A stretch of 39,988 bases of DNA from Irineochytrium annulatum (Eukaryota; Chytridiomycota; Chytridiomycetes; Chytridiales; Chytridiaceae). Shown one piece after another: positions 1 to 10,829 of the stretch; positions within the stretch are counted from its first letter, which is position 1, and every line of letters starts with the position of its first letter. The stretch covers positions 1 to 39,988 of the forward strand of contig JADGJL010000120.1 of assembly GCA_027600665.1 (NCBI GenBank), read 5' to 3'. Position numbers and translations under genes: made by a program. Under the pieces are notes generated by a model. That model made no database searches. It was given only the letters and a program-made list of their open reading frames with translations, and had not been told where the DNA came from.

Positions 1-231
1 AGCTGGAAGTCCTTTCGGCAGGGGCATAAGCTCGGTTCGTGAAGGTGGTTGAGGGGATGCGCTAGGCTTCCGCACGCGCAAACGGCGCGCTTCGCCAGCG
101 GCTTCCGACATGGCCCGGGGACGCGAGGTCCGGGTCGTGGTCCTCTTCGATGGGCTCCCCGGTCGCGAGACGGCGGCCACGACGCTGGCGCCGGCCTTTG
201 CGCTGGCGAGCTCGCGGGCAGGGCCGTCCAT
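1..231 (-). CDS. 5' end of a second TIR/TPR array gene (partial, continues left)
   Basis: Reading the minus strand from an ATG at 231-229 gives 77 codons without a stop up to the window edge. The product is a Ser/Pro/Arg/Ala-rich, probably disordered head beginning MDGPARELASAKAG. It matches codon for codon, without a gap, the first 77 codons of the large plus-strand gene starting at 21995. Only four bases differ (two silent, one Thr to Met, one Ser to Arg). The right copy runs into five TIR-like units, so the simplest inference is another array, or a truncated copy, just outside the window on the left. Function cannot be judged from this piece. The start was chosen because both copies keep this ATG and their flanks diverge faster than the coding part. 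Confidence 0.6.
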   Translation of the reverse strand, partial: MDGPARELASAKAGASVVAAVSRPGSPSKRTTTRTSRPRAMSEAAGEARRLRVRKPSASPQPPSRTELMPLPKGLPA

Positions 232-399
232 AATTCGCGGTGATCTTCTTGGCACGAGGGATCTCCGACGATTGCAACCGGGATGATCTGCCTCACCCTT
301 AACTTAATCCTTCGTCCCGACAAAGGCTCGTTGGGCGCGTGGGCGTCGCTGCAGTATAAAAAACTTGAGCGGAAACCACCTCGACGAATTTGAATTTTG
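1..399. repeat. left arm of a long inverted repeat
   Basis: The reverse complement of this stretch matches about 21832-22225. Bases 1-231 align without indels at 227 of 231 positions. The rest (232 to about 399, upstream of the start codon) aligns with small indels as far as a shared AAAATTCAA motif. The true left end is outside the window. The arm carries the start and promoter-proximal part of the TIR/TPR gene, so it is a gene-end duplication, not a recognisable transposon terminus. Confidence 0.85.
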
Positions 400-783
400 G
401 GATAAAGCTCCCCCTTGCTCCTTAACGAGTTCGAGAACCACTAGGACACTTATGGTCACGTCCCTCATATATTGAGACTACAGCATCAGGGAAGAACAGG
501 AGTTAAGTACATAAGCATAAATAGGGATCAGTGTGTGTGAGGGGACATACCGATTGTAAGCACGGAAAAGGATAAAATAAGGAGCATAATTAGAAACAAC
601 ATGTGGGTAAAAGCGCCAACACACGCCCAGTATATAGAACAGTATTGACAACTAGGCTCCAGCAGCAACCGGCCTCCCTTAAGAGACCATCCGAGCGAAC
701 CACCCTCGACTTCTCAACCTTTAAAGCCACCTCACGATCTTATCACACCCGATCCCCCCCCCATCAATCCGTCTACTCCCTCT
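400..783. other. intergenic, nothing recognised
   Basis: This is the gap between the left repeat arm and the 3' end of the CHZ1-like gene. It is fairly AT-rich with no convincing reading frame, RNA gene or repeat. It should hold the 3' untranslated region of the CHZ1-like gene and perhaps the upstream region of the leftward array gene. Confidence 0.4.
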
Positions 784-1417
784 TCAAGCCATTTCGACGT
801 CTTCTGCCTCCATAACAACATCCGGGTCCGCCTCGACATCATCGTCGTCGGCCATTCCCATGGTCTCCGGGTCGACCTTTGAGAAATCGATCTTGACGCC
901 GCGCGTCTTGCGCGGCAGAATGTTAGACGGGTCGATCTCGGCCTCCTCCGCAGCTTTATCCTCCTCGGTCTCGTCCTCGTCCATATCATGCTGGGAGGGA
1001 AAGGTTAGTCTGACGAAGAGTGAGAACAATACACAAAGGAATGGGAAGCAAGGCTCACTCACCTCCATGTCGTCGTCGTCCTCATCGTCGTCCTCTTCCT
1101 CCTCGCAATCGTCCTCATTCTTCTCCTCTGTTCACCATGCCTGTCAGCGCCATGTCCGAACCCGTCCCAATCCGTCCCAGCATGCAATCCCTTGACTCAC
1201 CGGTGGTCGCCACGCCGTGCTCTCCCTCCGCGGCCTTCGCCACGCTGTTCCCGCTCTCGTCCTGGTTCACAACGGCCTCTTGCACGGGAACGGACGGCAT
1301 GTCCGACAGCTGCTGGGTCTTCTTCATGTCGACGGCCGCTGCCCCATCGCCGTTTGTGGTGGTGGTGGTAATGGCGGCGTTCAGGTCGACGGGATTGAGA
1401 GCGGGGGCGGTCGACAT
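784..1417 (-). CDS. CHZ1: CHZ1-type histone H2A.Z-H2B chaperone
   Basis: Three exons on the minus strand, 1417-1201, 1127-1063 and 990-784, sum to 489 nt, giving 162 aa (yeast Chz1 is of similar size). Both introns are GT-AG. Exon 1 encodes a low-complexity N-terminus (MSTAPALNPVDLNAA). Exon 2 encodes an acidic stretch of about 20 Glu/Asp residues. Exon 3 holds the diagnostic CHZ motif, IDPSNILPRKTRGVKIDF, followed by an acidic tail. In yeast the family binds H2A.Z-H2B dimers through the CHZ motif and acidic patch and hands them to the SWR1 remodeller in the nucleus. The Chz1 assignment rests on this motif plus size and acidity. It appears to be a single-copy housekeeping gene between duplicated genes and has no partner on the right side of the inverted locus. 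Confidence 0.85.
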
Positions 1418-2467
1418 TGTTGCTGTTGTCCGGGGTGGGTTGAGTAAGGGAGCAGAAGAAAGTTGGAAAGAACAGTCCGAAGGAGTGGACAGGCTTGCAG
1501 TCACGAATCGCTGCAAGCCATTGAGGGAGCACATACCCGACACGCGCGCCATGACCCATCGCGACGATCACGATTAAGTGTGCGGATCGCGAGATGGCTA
1601 GCTGGCCGACGGTGGACATGGAGTTAATGCCAGGGAGGGCACGATATAAGACGACCGAAGGTGCAGAGTGGCGGGAATCGCAACGCGTAACGGATTCGAT
1701 CGGGCCGGTCCACTCGTATGTCGATCTCGATCGTCCCCCTGTGGGTCGCGTCGCGTTTAGAAGATCGCGGAAGGGTCCGAGGACTGCGGACATCTGGTAG
1801 TTGTCGCGCTCACCAATGGGGAACATGAGGTGGACAATAGCGAACCGCTATTGGAATGCGAGGATGTGTGGACTTTTACATTTCACTGACTGCGCCGACA
1901 GGGTTTAAGTAAGTCGCTGCCAACCGCTTTTTATTTGGCTTCCCCTCCGCAACCAGATCTTTGCCGGCGACGAGATGTTTATGGCCGTCAAGCGGCAACC
2001 ACACGTCTCGAGCAATCAGGGCCGTAATTCTGGGAAGGTAAGGGCGCCTTGTCTCTTGATTCACCGACCTTAGCGACAATTAAACGTGCGTTCGTGCCGT
2101 CGTCTCAACTTTCGTCTCCTCCATTCTTTCTACTTTCTTTATTCGTCCTTGGCCATATTGCAAGTGTACGGGTAAATTAGATCAATGAATGCAGTGAATA
2201 GATTTTGCATATCTTCTCATATATATTTACATTGATTATCTTCTACGTACATATACATTATACATTGATTACATTGTGCGTATGTATATTACCCCGAACC
2301 TACTTGTGATCTGCGTCAGCCGGCCCGGCTACGACGGCAATAATTCACCACCGTTTTAGGTCTAACCTTCTTCTTGCATGCGTATAATGAATGGTTTGAT
2401 GAGAGAAGACAAACCAGCGTAATTGCATTTATTTCAGCATATGACAAATTACAAAGATATCCTTTCA
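1418..2467. other. intergenic region with AT-rich stretch
   Basis: This lies between the start of the CHZ1-like gene and the 3' end of cyclase A. Short open frames exist on the minus strand (1876-2079, and around 1600-1826), but none resembles a known family or connects by convincing splice sites. Bases 2160-2290 are AT-rich and contain short direct repeats of TACATTGATTA. I see no RNA gene. Confidence 0.4.
2428..2433 (-). terminator. candidate polyadenylation signal for cyclase A
   Basis: AATAAA read on the minus strand, about 35 nt beyond the stop codon at 2470-2468. Position and orientation fit cyclase A; no other support. Confidence 0.35.
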
Positions 2468-5400
2468 TTATGAGTTCAACCATTTCAGGTACAACTGAGA
2501 GTTTTGCTCTTTGAATATATTTGCGGCGATTTCCCGGCTCTTTGCTGCGTCGGAACTCGAAGTAGCGTACTTGGCGATGAGACCGTGGTACATCGCCTTT
2601 TGCGTCGGCAGGCCCTCAAGCTCCGCTTTGCGCCTGCATCGCAACTTCCTCTTGGCCATACTCATCGCCTCGTTCTTGCGTCCCTCCAACAATAGTTCCA
2701 CTATCACGTATAACTCGTGAAACCAAAAGCTCATGACGTGATGATGTGTGATGCCGAAAGCTTTCATAACTGCTTTCATGGTGCCTATGATGATTCGTAG
2801 TCGAGTCAAGTCCTCCTGACCCCACGGTGTCGGGATGCAATTTTTTATCGATGTGACGCCGGCCACAGGCAAACCGGATCGCACAGGGTCGAAGAACAGG
2901 ATTACCAGCAGCGGCACGAACAAAGCCGTGTCTGCCATGTCGCCCGACAGTTCAAGCTTAGTGAAGACCGCAAGGTATTCTTGGAGGTGATTCAATGCGA
3001 CGTCGAAGTTCCCTATCTGCGCCGCAAGCATCGTCTGAATGCATTCGCTCGCATCAATTCCGTAGTTGAAGAGCCGAGCCGCTGCAGAGCGGGGTTCGTA
3101 TGCTGCTTGCCACTCAGCTATGGCGTCGGCGTCACCTCTGACCAGAGCGACACGGTACAAGACGTACAGAAGCTGATAGCAGATAATCGGGTCGTCTTTC
3201 ACAGTGGCAGAGGTCCGATAATATGACTCCACAATCTCATCAATGGTCTTGAATCGCCCTTCCTGAAAGGCTATGACCGCGGCATAGGTCAGACTAAGGT
3301 GCTCAAAGTAAACGTCGTACTGCGACTTTGAGATGGAGTGAATTTTTAACAGAAGCGGGACACAGTCCCTGTACGCTGAGGAGTTCGGCATGTTGATGGC
3401 CTGGAGTCACAGTATCAGTATGGGATCTAACCTAGGCAGCAACGGCGTTACACTAACCCTCATAAAAAGATGCGATGGGCGATCACATCCCTCGTCACTT
3501 GCATCTGCTGCTCGCTGGAAAAACACGCATATTTTCGGCTTTACAAAATTGCCGTAGTATACCACTTTGTGTAAGACGGCAGTCCAGTCGATCGAGTTGT
3601 TGTTGGTTCGTATCATGAGATTGCAGTGCCTCATGACAAGGTAGAGCCTCTCTTCGCCCGTAAAAGCTTTATCGTACCCCAACGCTTCAGCCATGCTGAA
3701 TAGGATTGCCTTCTCCAACTCGATTCGCTGGGCCATGGCCATTGACTTACTTTGAGTACTGTGTGGTGACGTGCGCTTCGGCGGCTGAGACCGCATCCTT
3801 CCCCCGAATGTCAAGATCCAGTTGATATACAATCGCCTTTCAGTTTTCTTCAGCGCGATCTTAATCTCGTTGTCGCCAGATGGCCACGGCGCCGCTCCCA
3901 GGTAGTTTAATGCTGCGATCCCGGCGTCCCGTTCTTTCGGAAAGCTTCTGTTCAGAGAGTACCCGCTGCAGAGGCGCTCAAACCACTTTGCCTTTCTTAG
4001 TGCGGTGACAGGCTCGGCGAGCATATCCAGATCCTCAGGGCTGGCTTGTTTCACGTATTCGACAAGAGATTCAAGGATCCGCACTCCCTCAATGGTTTGA
4101 AATTTCCCCATTAACGATAACCTTTAGCATAAAAAATTAGCTCAAAATCATCGTTTTAATAACTCACCCCAACTCCTCCTTGTAGCCAACGATTCTTTCC
4201 ACATCCGCGGATCGAGAGAAATGGTACTCCAGGCTTGGCAAGAGAGAATCCCGGTTGTCATCATTTATGATGTTTTCAATCATATTCCCAACGCAACTGT
4301 TGGCCGCGAGTCGCTCTTCAAACGCGAGTGACTCGTAAATAGTGTTCATGATGCTGATATGACGGAAAGAGCACTCGGCGCCATCCTCAACGTTGTCTGC
4401 GGTTTCCTGCGGTAAATTGGAGGATGTCGGCTGGTCGCAGACAAGGAAACTATAAATATCGCTGTCTTTGATCAGCTCCACACATTCCGCCACGTCCATA
4501 TCAAAGTCCCCAAGGTCAAGCACATTACGAAGGTTGAAATACTATCCGGGAATTGAACAATTAGTATTGTGCCCGAATGACGCATTGACACCAACCTGGC
4601 CTAGGACACATGCGACTTTTAGGATCCGTTGGAACGTCGCGTCGAGGCGATCGAACTGAAAAAGAATAGCAGCGCTAAGATCTGTCAAAATAGCCTCCGC
4701 CCGGACCGATTCATCACGGACAGTAAGGATGCCATCGCCGTTCACGATGAAATCGCCTCCGACTTTCACGAAGAGGACGTCGATTATCATCTGCAGGAAG
4801 AGCGGGCTCCCGCCCGTCTTCGCGTAGGTAGCTGCAGTGATAGTAGAGTCCACGTCGGTGACGTGCACAGTGAGTTTGCTGAGCTTCGACATCTGCGAGT
4901 GACATTTTAGAAACTTGAGTTATTATACTGTCACAAGCATCAAAACGCTGTACACACGATCAGATCGGAGGCCTCAGCCTCACTGAAGCCGCCCAAGATG
5001 TGATGAGAGGTGTCTGGAAATGCAAGAGCTCGTTCTAGAGATTGATTTTCGGAAAGCGACAGGGGTCGCGTCAATACCTGGATGAAGATCTAATGCACGC
5101 ATATAAGAAAAGAGACGTTTTGATGTGAAACGCCTGAAGAATTTTTTACCTTCGGGCAGTACCTCGCCAGCGCCATTAGGACGTCTAGCGTGTGGGAGTC
5201 GAACCATTGAGCGTCATCAAACAAGAACACGGCCTTGAACTCCATCACGAAAGCCGTCACGATCTTGGTGACAAGTGATTTAACAAAGTTGATCTTTGCC
5301 TGCGCATCCAATGTCTTCGTCAGCTTTGAATCCGCGATGGCAAACCCGGCCGACACCATTCCAAGCAGCGGCGCGAGAGCCAAGTCAACGCCCGCCCTCA

Positions 5401-7881
5401 TGAGGAATGCTTGCGCCGCGGGGCCGAGCGCGCCGCCGGCCTGGCTGGCATTGGAAGGGTCGACAGAACTTTGTCGGCGCAGATTGAGCCGTGACGGCAA
5501 GCGCGAGACGCTCAAGAAGGAACCGCTCCGTTTTAAGGAAGGAGCGAGCTTGAGGGCCGAAGACGCCACCAGGAGGGTGTCTGGTGACGGCAGATTTTGG
5601 AAAATGAAGACAAGGAGCGGCTCAAGTCCACTAAAGGGTCGCCATTGATCCATTTCGCTGCCTAGAAGGGTCATTATAAATTATGTTTTCTCGAAGATAC
5701 CAAACCTTGTGTGAGGCATGTTGGAATATTATATGCGCCTGCATGCTCGGTGAGAAACGTGCCTAGCGTCGACTTCCCCAGCCCGCTCGGCGCCTCAATG
5801 ATAACGACTGCTCGCCTCCCCTCTGTGCGCCAGCTTTCAAATCGTTCGGTCAGACTCTTCCTCTCGTGCTTGTAGCCGAACTGCGGCTTGTTAGCAGCCG
5901 TAGTGGCCGGGGAGCCATCGACCGCCTCTAGCGCAAGAGCGTGAATCCTGCAGTCGTTCGCCCGGCCTTTGAGGTGAACCATGCCAAGGTCGCGCGTGTT
6001 GTGCGTGAGCTTGACCTTGTCGTTCGTTTCTTGGTCAATAACGATCGCATGCTTTGAGCCCGAGATAGGCATCAGGCGGGCAGCAGTCACAATCACGTCG
6101 CCTGGAGAGGACGATGTTCAGGAACGCGAGTTGGAAAGAAGACAAACAGATATTTTTTCGTACCTAGAAGCCCGACTTCGCTCCGATACTCGTTTCCCAA
6201 CGTTGTGAAGAGGATCTCTCCAGACGAGATCGAAATTGAGATGTACTTTGTGAAGGGGCCGTCTATGATCTTTGCGAGGTCGTCGACAAACCACTTCATG
6301 CACTTGGCGGACTGGTCGGAGTTGTTCACATGCGAGTAAGATGGCAGCCCGAATATAGCCAACATCGTATCCCCTTTATCATCAGCTACGGTGTCACGTA
6401 GCACATTTAAGCTGAGCCTTTGGCACAAAAAAAGCCGAGTACAAACCTGAGTACTGCAAAAACACGCCCTTGTGCTCCTTCAATGCGCGCAAGAAGCTCA
6501 AAGTTATTTTCTGCACCATCTCCAGCTCAAATGGGGACGTTAGCGCCACAAATATGGTCGCAACGCTCCTAAACTCTGCGAACCCGTCAGGACTACCGCC
6601 CTGTTGTTCATGTCCACCGCCGAATGTGTACGTGCTTTGCCCCTCGGACGCCACAGAGCTCTTCCGGGCATTCATGGTAATGCTCGACCTCGTTCTGGAT
6701 ACGCTCGACGTTCGTCGGCCTCCAGCGGTCGACGACCACGTAGCGGCACGGGGCTGGTAAGCGTCGATCCGCTTTAAAAGCGAGTGGTTGACAAAGCGGC
6801 GCACGAATTCCTCCCCGTCAGGATCAACATCGTCGTCTGCAATAGAGCCCGGAAGAAGCGAAAACTGCGCTAACCTTCCCTGGGGCGGCCCGCCGTTCGA
6901 GCGCAACCCCCTGCCAGCCCAGAACAGCTTGGCAACATCGATGTCGACCATGTTTGCCACTGTGCCAGCATCGGAACCAAATATGATGAAGGTCAGTGCC
7001 GCCATCGCCGAGCTGCTGAGAAACGCGTGCCCTGCGATACGCTTCTCGTTCGTCCGGCGCTCAACTTCGGTTCTAATGGCGCCATCCAGCTCCGCAAGCG
7101 CGTTTGCCGAGAGTCCAAGCTCACCGTGGGTCGTATTATCCAGGATTGCGCCTAGTGCACGCAGCCCGGCGCCCTGGACGCAATAATCCATCCTCCACGC
7201 CGGATCGCCGAGAATGACGCGCGACATGGGCCCCGCCGTGATGGCGAAGTGGAGGTAGAGTGAAGACAGTGAGGCGGCGCCCGAGGAGAGCTCGGCCATG
7301 AGGGGGTCGCGTCTATGGTCCGGGTTTTGTGACGTAGAGGCCAAGTGCATGTCGAGGTCGACGGACTTGCAGCACGTGGCTACATGCAGGCAGCAGGCGA
7401 GTGAGCGCAGAACGGCCTGGCTCAGGTCTTCTTGGTCAGCCTCGGGAGAGAAGGCGACAAGAAGTGCGTCGCCTAAGTTAATTAGCAACAAAAAGCCAGA
7501 ATAATAAAATGAAAGTACGTACCTAGAAAGCGAACAATGTCGCCTCCGTAGAGTGCGACTACGTCGATAATCTTGCTGAGGAAGCTACCGACCGTCTTCG
7601 TGATGACCTCCGACGCCATCTTGCCCAGGAACGTCAGACCGGCCGACATCTTCGAATAGCCAGAGATATCAATCTACACAGCGATTTGTTGATGTTTTAA
7701 AACAGGTACGAAGTACAAGGACAACACAAAAACACCCTGTCGCCCTCACCATACAGACGACCAGCCTCTCCTTCAGCTCCCAGCCCTTCCCCATGGCCAG
7801 CCGCGCCGAAATCTGTGCTCTGAGGCTCCGGTCGGCCGCCAGCGCGCGCACGTAGGCAGCCGTGAACGGGGCGACGCTCAT
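2468..7881 (-). CDS. soluble adenylyl cyclase-like protein, copy A (intact)
   Basis: Eleven exons (7881-7750, 7673-7523, 7472-6447, 6385-6164, 6101-5706, 5661-5150, 5077-4958, 4892-4596, 4541-4168, 4121-3458, 3400-2468) sum to 4827 nt, or 1608 aa; human ADCY10 is 1610. Domain order matches sAC: cyclase C1 (about 40-270), cyclase C2 (about 350-530), an AAA/STAND-like ATPase, then a long helical TPR-like C-terminus. C1 keeps both metal aspartates, in DISGY (D46) and FLGDALL (D96). C2 has the DKG motif and AAR. Walker A is SGLGKST near 616-622; Walker B is FLFDD near 788-792. The family makes cAMP from ATP, often tuned by bicarbonate and calcium. Oddities: the C2 motif reads GDVIVTAAR where GxxVNxAAR is usual, so the transition-state Asn is Val, and the human Lys95 position is Arg. 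The start aligns with the ATG of fragment C. Activity and nucleotide specificity are uncertain. Confidence 0.88.
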
Positions 7882-8426
7882 TGCAGCAAAGGCTTCGAGC
7901 AGTGACGGTCCTCGAGAAGCTACTGAGACCAACAAGCAGTGGCACTCTTCCGCGACAGATTTACAGGTTGATTGCCATGGCGGCGATCGCGGGTCGCAAC
8001 ATTTGAGCGCGTTCCGTTCTTTGCATTGACGAGACCACCTTCGAGAGCACCGATGCGTCTCTCAAATGCATATATTTTAAGGACGGCCAATTTTATCGCT
8101 CACCTCGCAATGTTTACGGGTGTGCCGTTGACAGCAACGTGGCGCTGCCTCTCTGCAGCCGCAAGACCATGCCGGCGGGACGAGGGCTACGGACGGAGTG
8201 GACATGCGTGAGTCGCCAAACGGAGACACTACAGGGGATGCCGTGAGGGCTGACTGCGATATTGCGACTGGATCCTAGAACGGTGTAGGGGCGATCCGGA
8301 TAAGACCCTGAAGATGCTGGCGGCCAACCACATGGCGCCCTATTGGTTCGAAAGCTTGGCCGTGCTGGTGCGAGATGGCGCCGAGTACGACTGCGGGAGG
8401 ACGTAGCAGGCGTGGAGGAACTGTCT
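7882..8426. other. spacer upstream of cyclase A
   Basis: It presumably holds the promoter of cyclase A on the minus strand. No coding region is recognised. Near its right end, 8410-8426 is 17 nt identical to 20382-20398, just inside the frameshifted repeat gene at 20.4 kb; similarity fades to the left over about 20 more bases. Confidence 0.4.
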
Positions 8427-9330
8427 ATTGCAACAGCAGCCCTGGCTCTTCTTGTATCCTTGAGAGAACATCCCCGTCGGACTCCCCGAGACACCGCGCG
8501 TGTCTCCGCCGCGGCTCGGTGATGTCGGCATTGCTAATAGCCGCAAGGGCAGCGACAGTGCCCATGACCATCGATCTGCTATTAACCGTCGTCGTTTTCT
8601 CGCTCACGTGCTTTGGCTTAAGCGTCCAGCGCGCGTGGTGGGTAACTGGAGGACTTGAGTTATTACGACGGGTACGCTATCACGCGCTCTTGCTGATGGT
8701 GATCATTAAGCTCGTGCTGATAACATATTACCCGGCCGCGAGGGACGTATCACGAGACTGTTGGGAGGTTGTTGATAGCGCCGCAGACTGGCTTGATAGC
8801 CAGTCGATGGGGAGTTGACAGGGTGTCTCTATTCTCGTCACTGCGCGATTCGCTAACGTGGTTCGCAGCAATAACGCTGGCCTCCCCCTCCTTCGTCTCT
8901 TGCTTCCTTCTCAAAATGCACCGCTCTATAATCCGCGAGATCCCGCCCATCCCTCTCAATTTCGGCGCTCCTACAACCTCTCCCACACCTCCGAATTCGT
9001 TCTTAAGCGGCATACCTACTATCGCACCTACCCAGCGCCAACGGGCGCTTTGTCCGACTCCGCTGACGGATGCTAGCAACGCCACCCAGTTCATCGAAAC
9101 CCAGGCAACTGGCTCATCATCAGGTGCGACCTCTTCTCATCCCTCACAACCCTCTTCGTTGCCTAGATTAGCGCGCGATGGCCCATGGCGTCTTGACGGT
9201 GATCATCGGCCTCGCACTCTCAAATACGATTGTGCCGCAGCCGCCCACGACACCACGGCCGCCGCGTTTCGCCAAGTCGATGGCTATCAATACCACGGTT
9301 CAGCAGAACACTATCGCCCGGATTGATCGC
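8427..9330 (+). pseudogene. decayed ABCC transporter fragment
   Basis: This is a degenerate copy of the ABC transporter at 33105-37657. From 8427 the DNA encodes, through frameshifts, a match to the NBD1 stretch LCQQQPWLLSRTLEENILFG. It then jumps past the signature and Walker B to the start of TMD2: 8555-8660 reads LLTVVVFSLTCFGLSVQRAWW against LILTVVVFSLTCVGLNVWLAWW (excerpt). A former intron acceptor is followed by FVSCFLLKMHRSIIREI (about 8895-8945), matching FVYYFVLKMYRSNIREI in the last exon. A final piece near 9208-9235 reads GLALSNTIV. At least two internal deletions and several frame changes rule out a working product. NBD2 is absent. Its orientation relative to the TIR fragment at 9.9-10.8 kb mirrors the intact pair on the right. 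Confidence 0.8.
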
Positions 9331-9893
9331 GACATGTTACTGGATATAAGGCGAGAGAGTCGATGTTAATTACGGCGCCGTAGATGGTGAACTTGGAGGC
9401 TAGTAGCTAGTCAAAGAGGTGAGTGCAGCGAATGCGGGCTGGATCGGGAGTTGCAAGGGCGCATGTAGGTAGACGTGACTGCGCGCCAAGAGTGCTTTAA
9501 AGGATACGGACTTTCCATGTCTCTATCTTTATTACGTCGACTCATGCTAAACATCGACAACAATTTCAACAATGAAGGCATGTTTATACAACTTTAGTGT
9601 AGTAGTACAAAACATTGTATGAAGGTTAAGGTATGAGGACGCATAAAATCTGCCGGACTGAAAAAAAAACAAAAATCGCAACATAAGAGACCTCCACGCG
9701 CGAGAGAGCTTTTGAACCCAATTGTAAGCAGCTTGTGCAAGAAACGAGCGTAGTGACCCGTTTCGTTAAATTCACATCGGCTCCCAAATAAACATCGACT
9801 TTGGAGCACTTAACGTGCAAGGAGTATCTTAGCATCATCCCTCGCCAATACCTGCTAACCACGCGAACAAAGGGTCGTGGTCATCCAACACAG
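9331..9893. other. intergenic, nothing recognised
   Basis: Spacer between the convergent ABC and TIR pseudogene fragments. In the intact arrangement the matching spacer is 31877-33104. I could not align the two confidently by eye. A short A-tract lies at 9661-9674. Confidence 0.35.
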
Positions 9894-10829
9894 CTAGTAA
9901 TTTCTGACTGCACTCGCGAATTTTTTCGCATTGGCACCAGTTTGGTAAAGATCGTCGAATATCCTTTGGGCGTTACTTCTTTCATCGTTGTAATAGAATT
10001 CCCGTAAAATTGGTACCAGGATTGAGCGCAGAAACCAGATGTTAAGAACACCTCGCACCATTGCATCCAGCTGCCCTACGCCTGCATCCAGCTGCCCTTC
10101 GCCAAGACAATTGCGAATCACCGCAAGTATATTATTTTTATCTCTTCGCAGAAACGCATGACAATACTTTACGCTTTTCGTGTTAAGTGCCACAAATGCG
10201 GAGGTAGCCTTCTTTCGAAAGGATTTCATGAAACAGTCCCTAGACCTGATGCACATTGCAACGTGAAAGGTGCCTTTCGTGTCAACACAAGAGAATATCA
10301 AATACACACCACTAATTTAAGGAGTTACACGCTGCGCTTTCGCTGCAAAAAACAATAAAGGCGACATAATGTCGTACCGCACGTGAAAGGGTAATTGGGC
10401 TATTCCAAGGCTCCGTAACCATCACCACATTATGCATTCGGCGAATTGCGTCTGAGAACGTCGTCTGCCACCACTGGAAGGGCCTTTCACTCGTTCCATG
10501 TTGCGAGTTACAAAATATATCAAACCATATGATTGTCATCGACGGATCCGCATTGCGGTTGGCAAAAAAGTCTCTTAGAGCAGCGACAACGTCGTTGAAC
10601 TGATAGCACCAAGCGTGACTGACGACGCCTCACCGACAACCGAGTCTACGCCCATCATCTCTAGGATGTCGACGACTGACAGACGGGAGCTTGCTGTCAT
10701 TCGTTTTACGTGATGGTTGCAGACATCCGTTGTGGTCCAGCCGTAGAGCCCTAGATCGCTTCCAAGGGTGGAATGGAATGCATTCAAATAGGCCAGGCTA
10801 ATGCCTTTTGTCGTCATGTGATTTGATGA
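9894..10829 (-). pseudogene. decayed TIR-like domain, copy of unit 5 plus C-terminus
   Basis: This minus-strand copy corresponds to exons 16-18 of the TIR/TPR gene (30653-31876). It starts after a conserved acceptor at 10829 with SSNHMTTKGISLAYL. A deletion of about 7 nt near 10615 destroys the frame between VVGEA and SHAWCYQFNDVV. The frame then runs through IIWFDIFCNSQHGT and ITLSRA to a donor at 10377; the unit-5 intron inside the WFDLF region is absent here. After the acceptor at 10312 the DNA reads WCVF and then loses one base in the Glu codon, shifting frame before continuing to about 9894. A short in-frame tandem repeat (GEGQLDAGVGQLDA, about 10070-10110) sits in the tail. Two frame breaks make it a pseudogene. 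Confidence 0.82.

Noticed and set aside
1..399. Terminal inverted repeats of a DNA transposon
   Set aside because: The arms encode the start of the TIR/TPR gene, no transposase lies between them, and there are no target-site duplications visible. Segmental duplication explains them better.
1020..1577. Plus-strand open frame of 185 codons
   Set aside because: Antisense to the CHZ1-like gene, whose CHZ motif and spliced frame are convincing. The plus frame is a mirror of acidic codon runs.
7882..7935. Upstream start for cyclase A at 7935
   Set aside because: That codon is TTG. The ATG at 7881 aligns exactly with the ATG of fragment C and with the displaced ATG of copy B.
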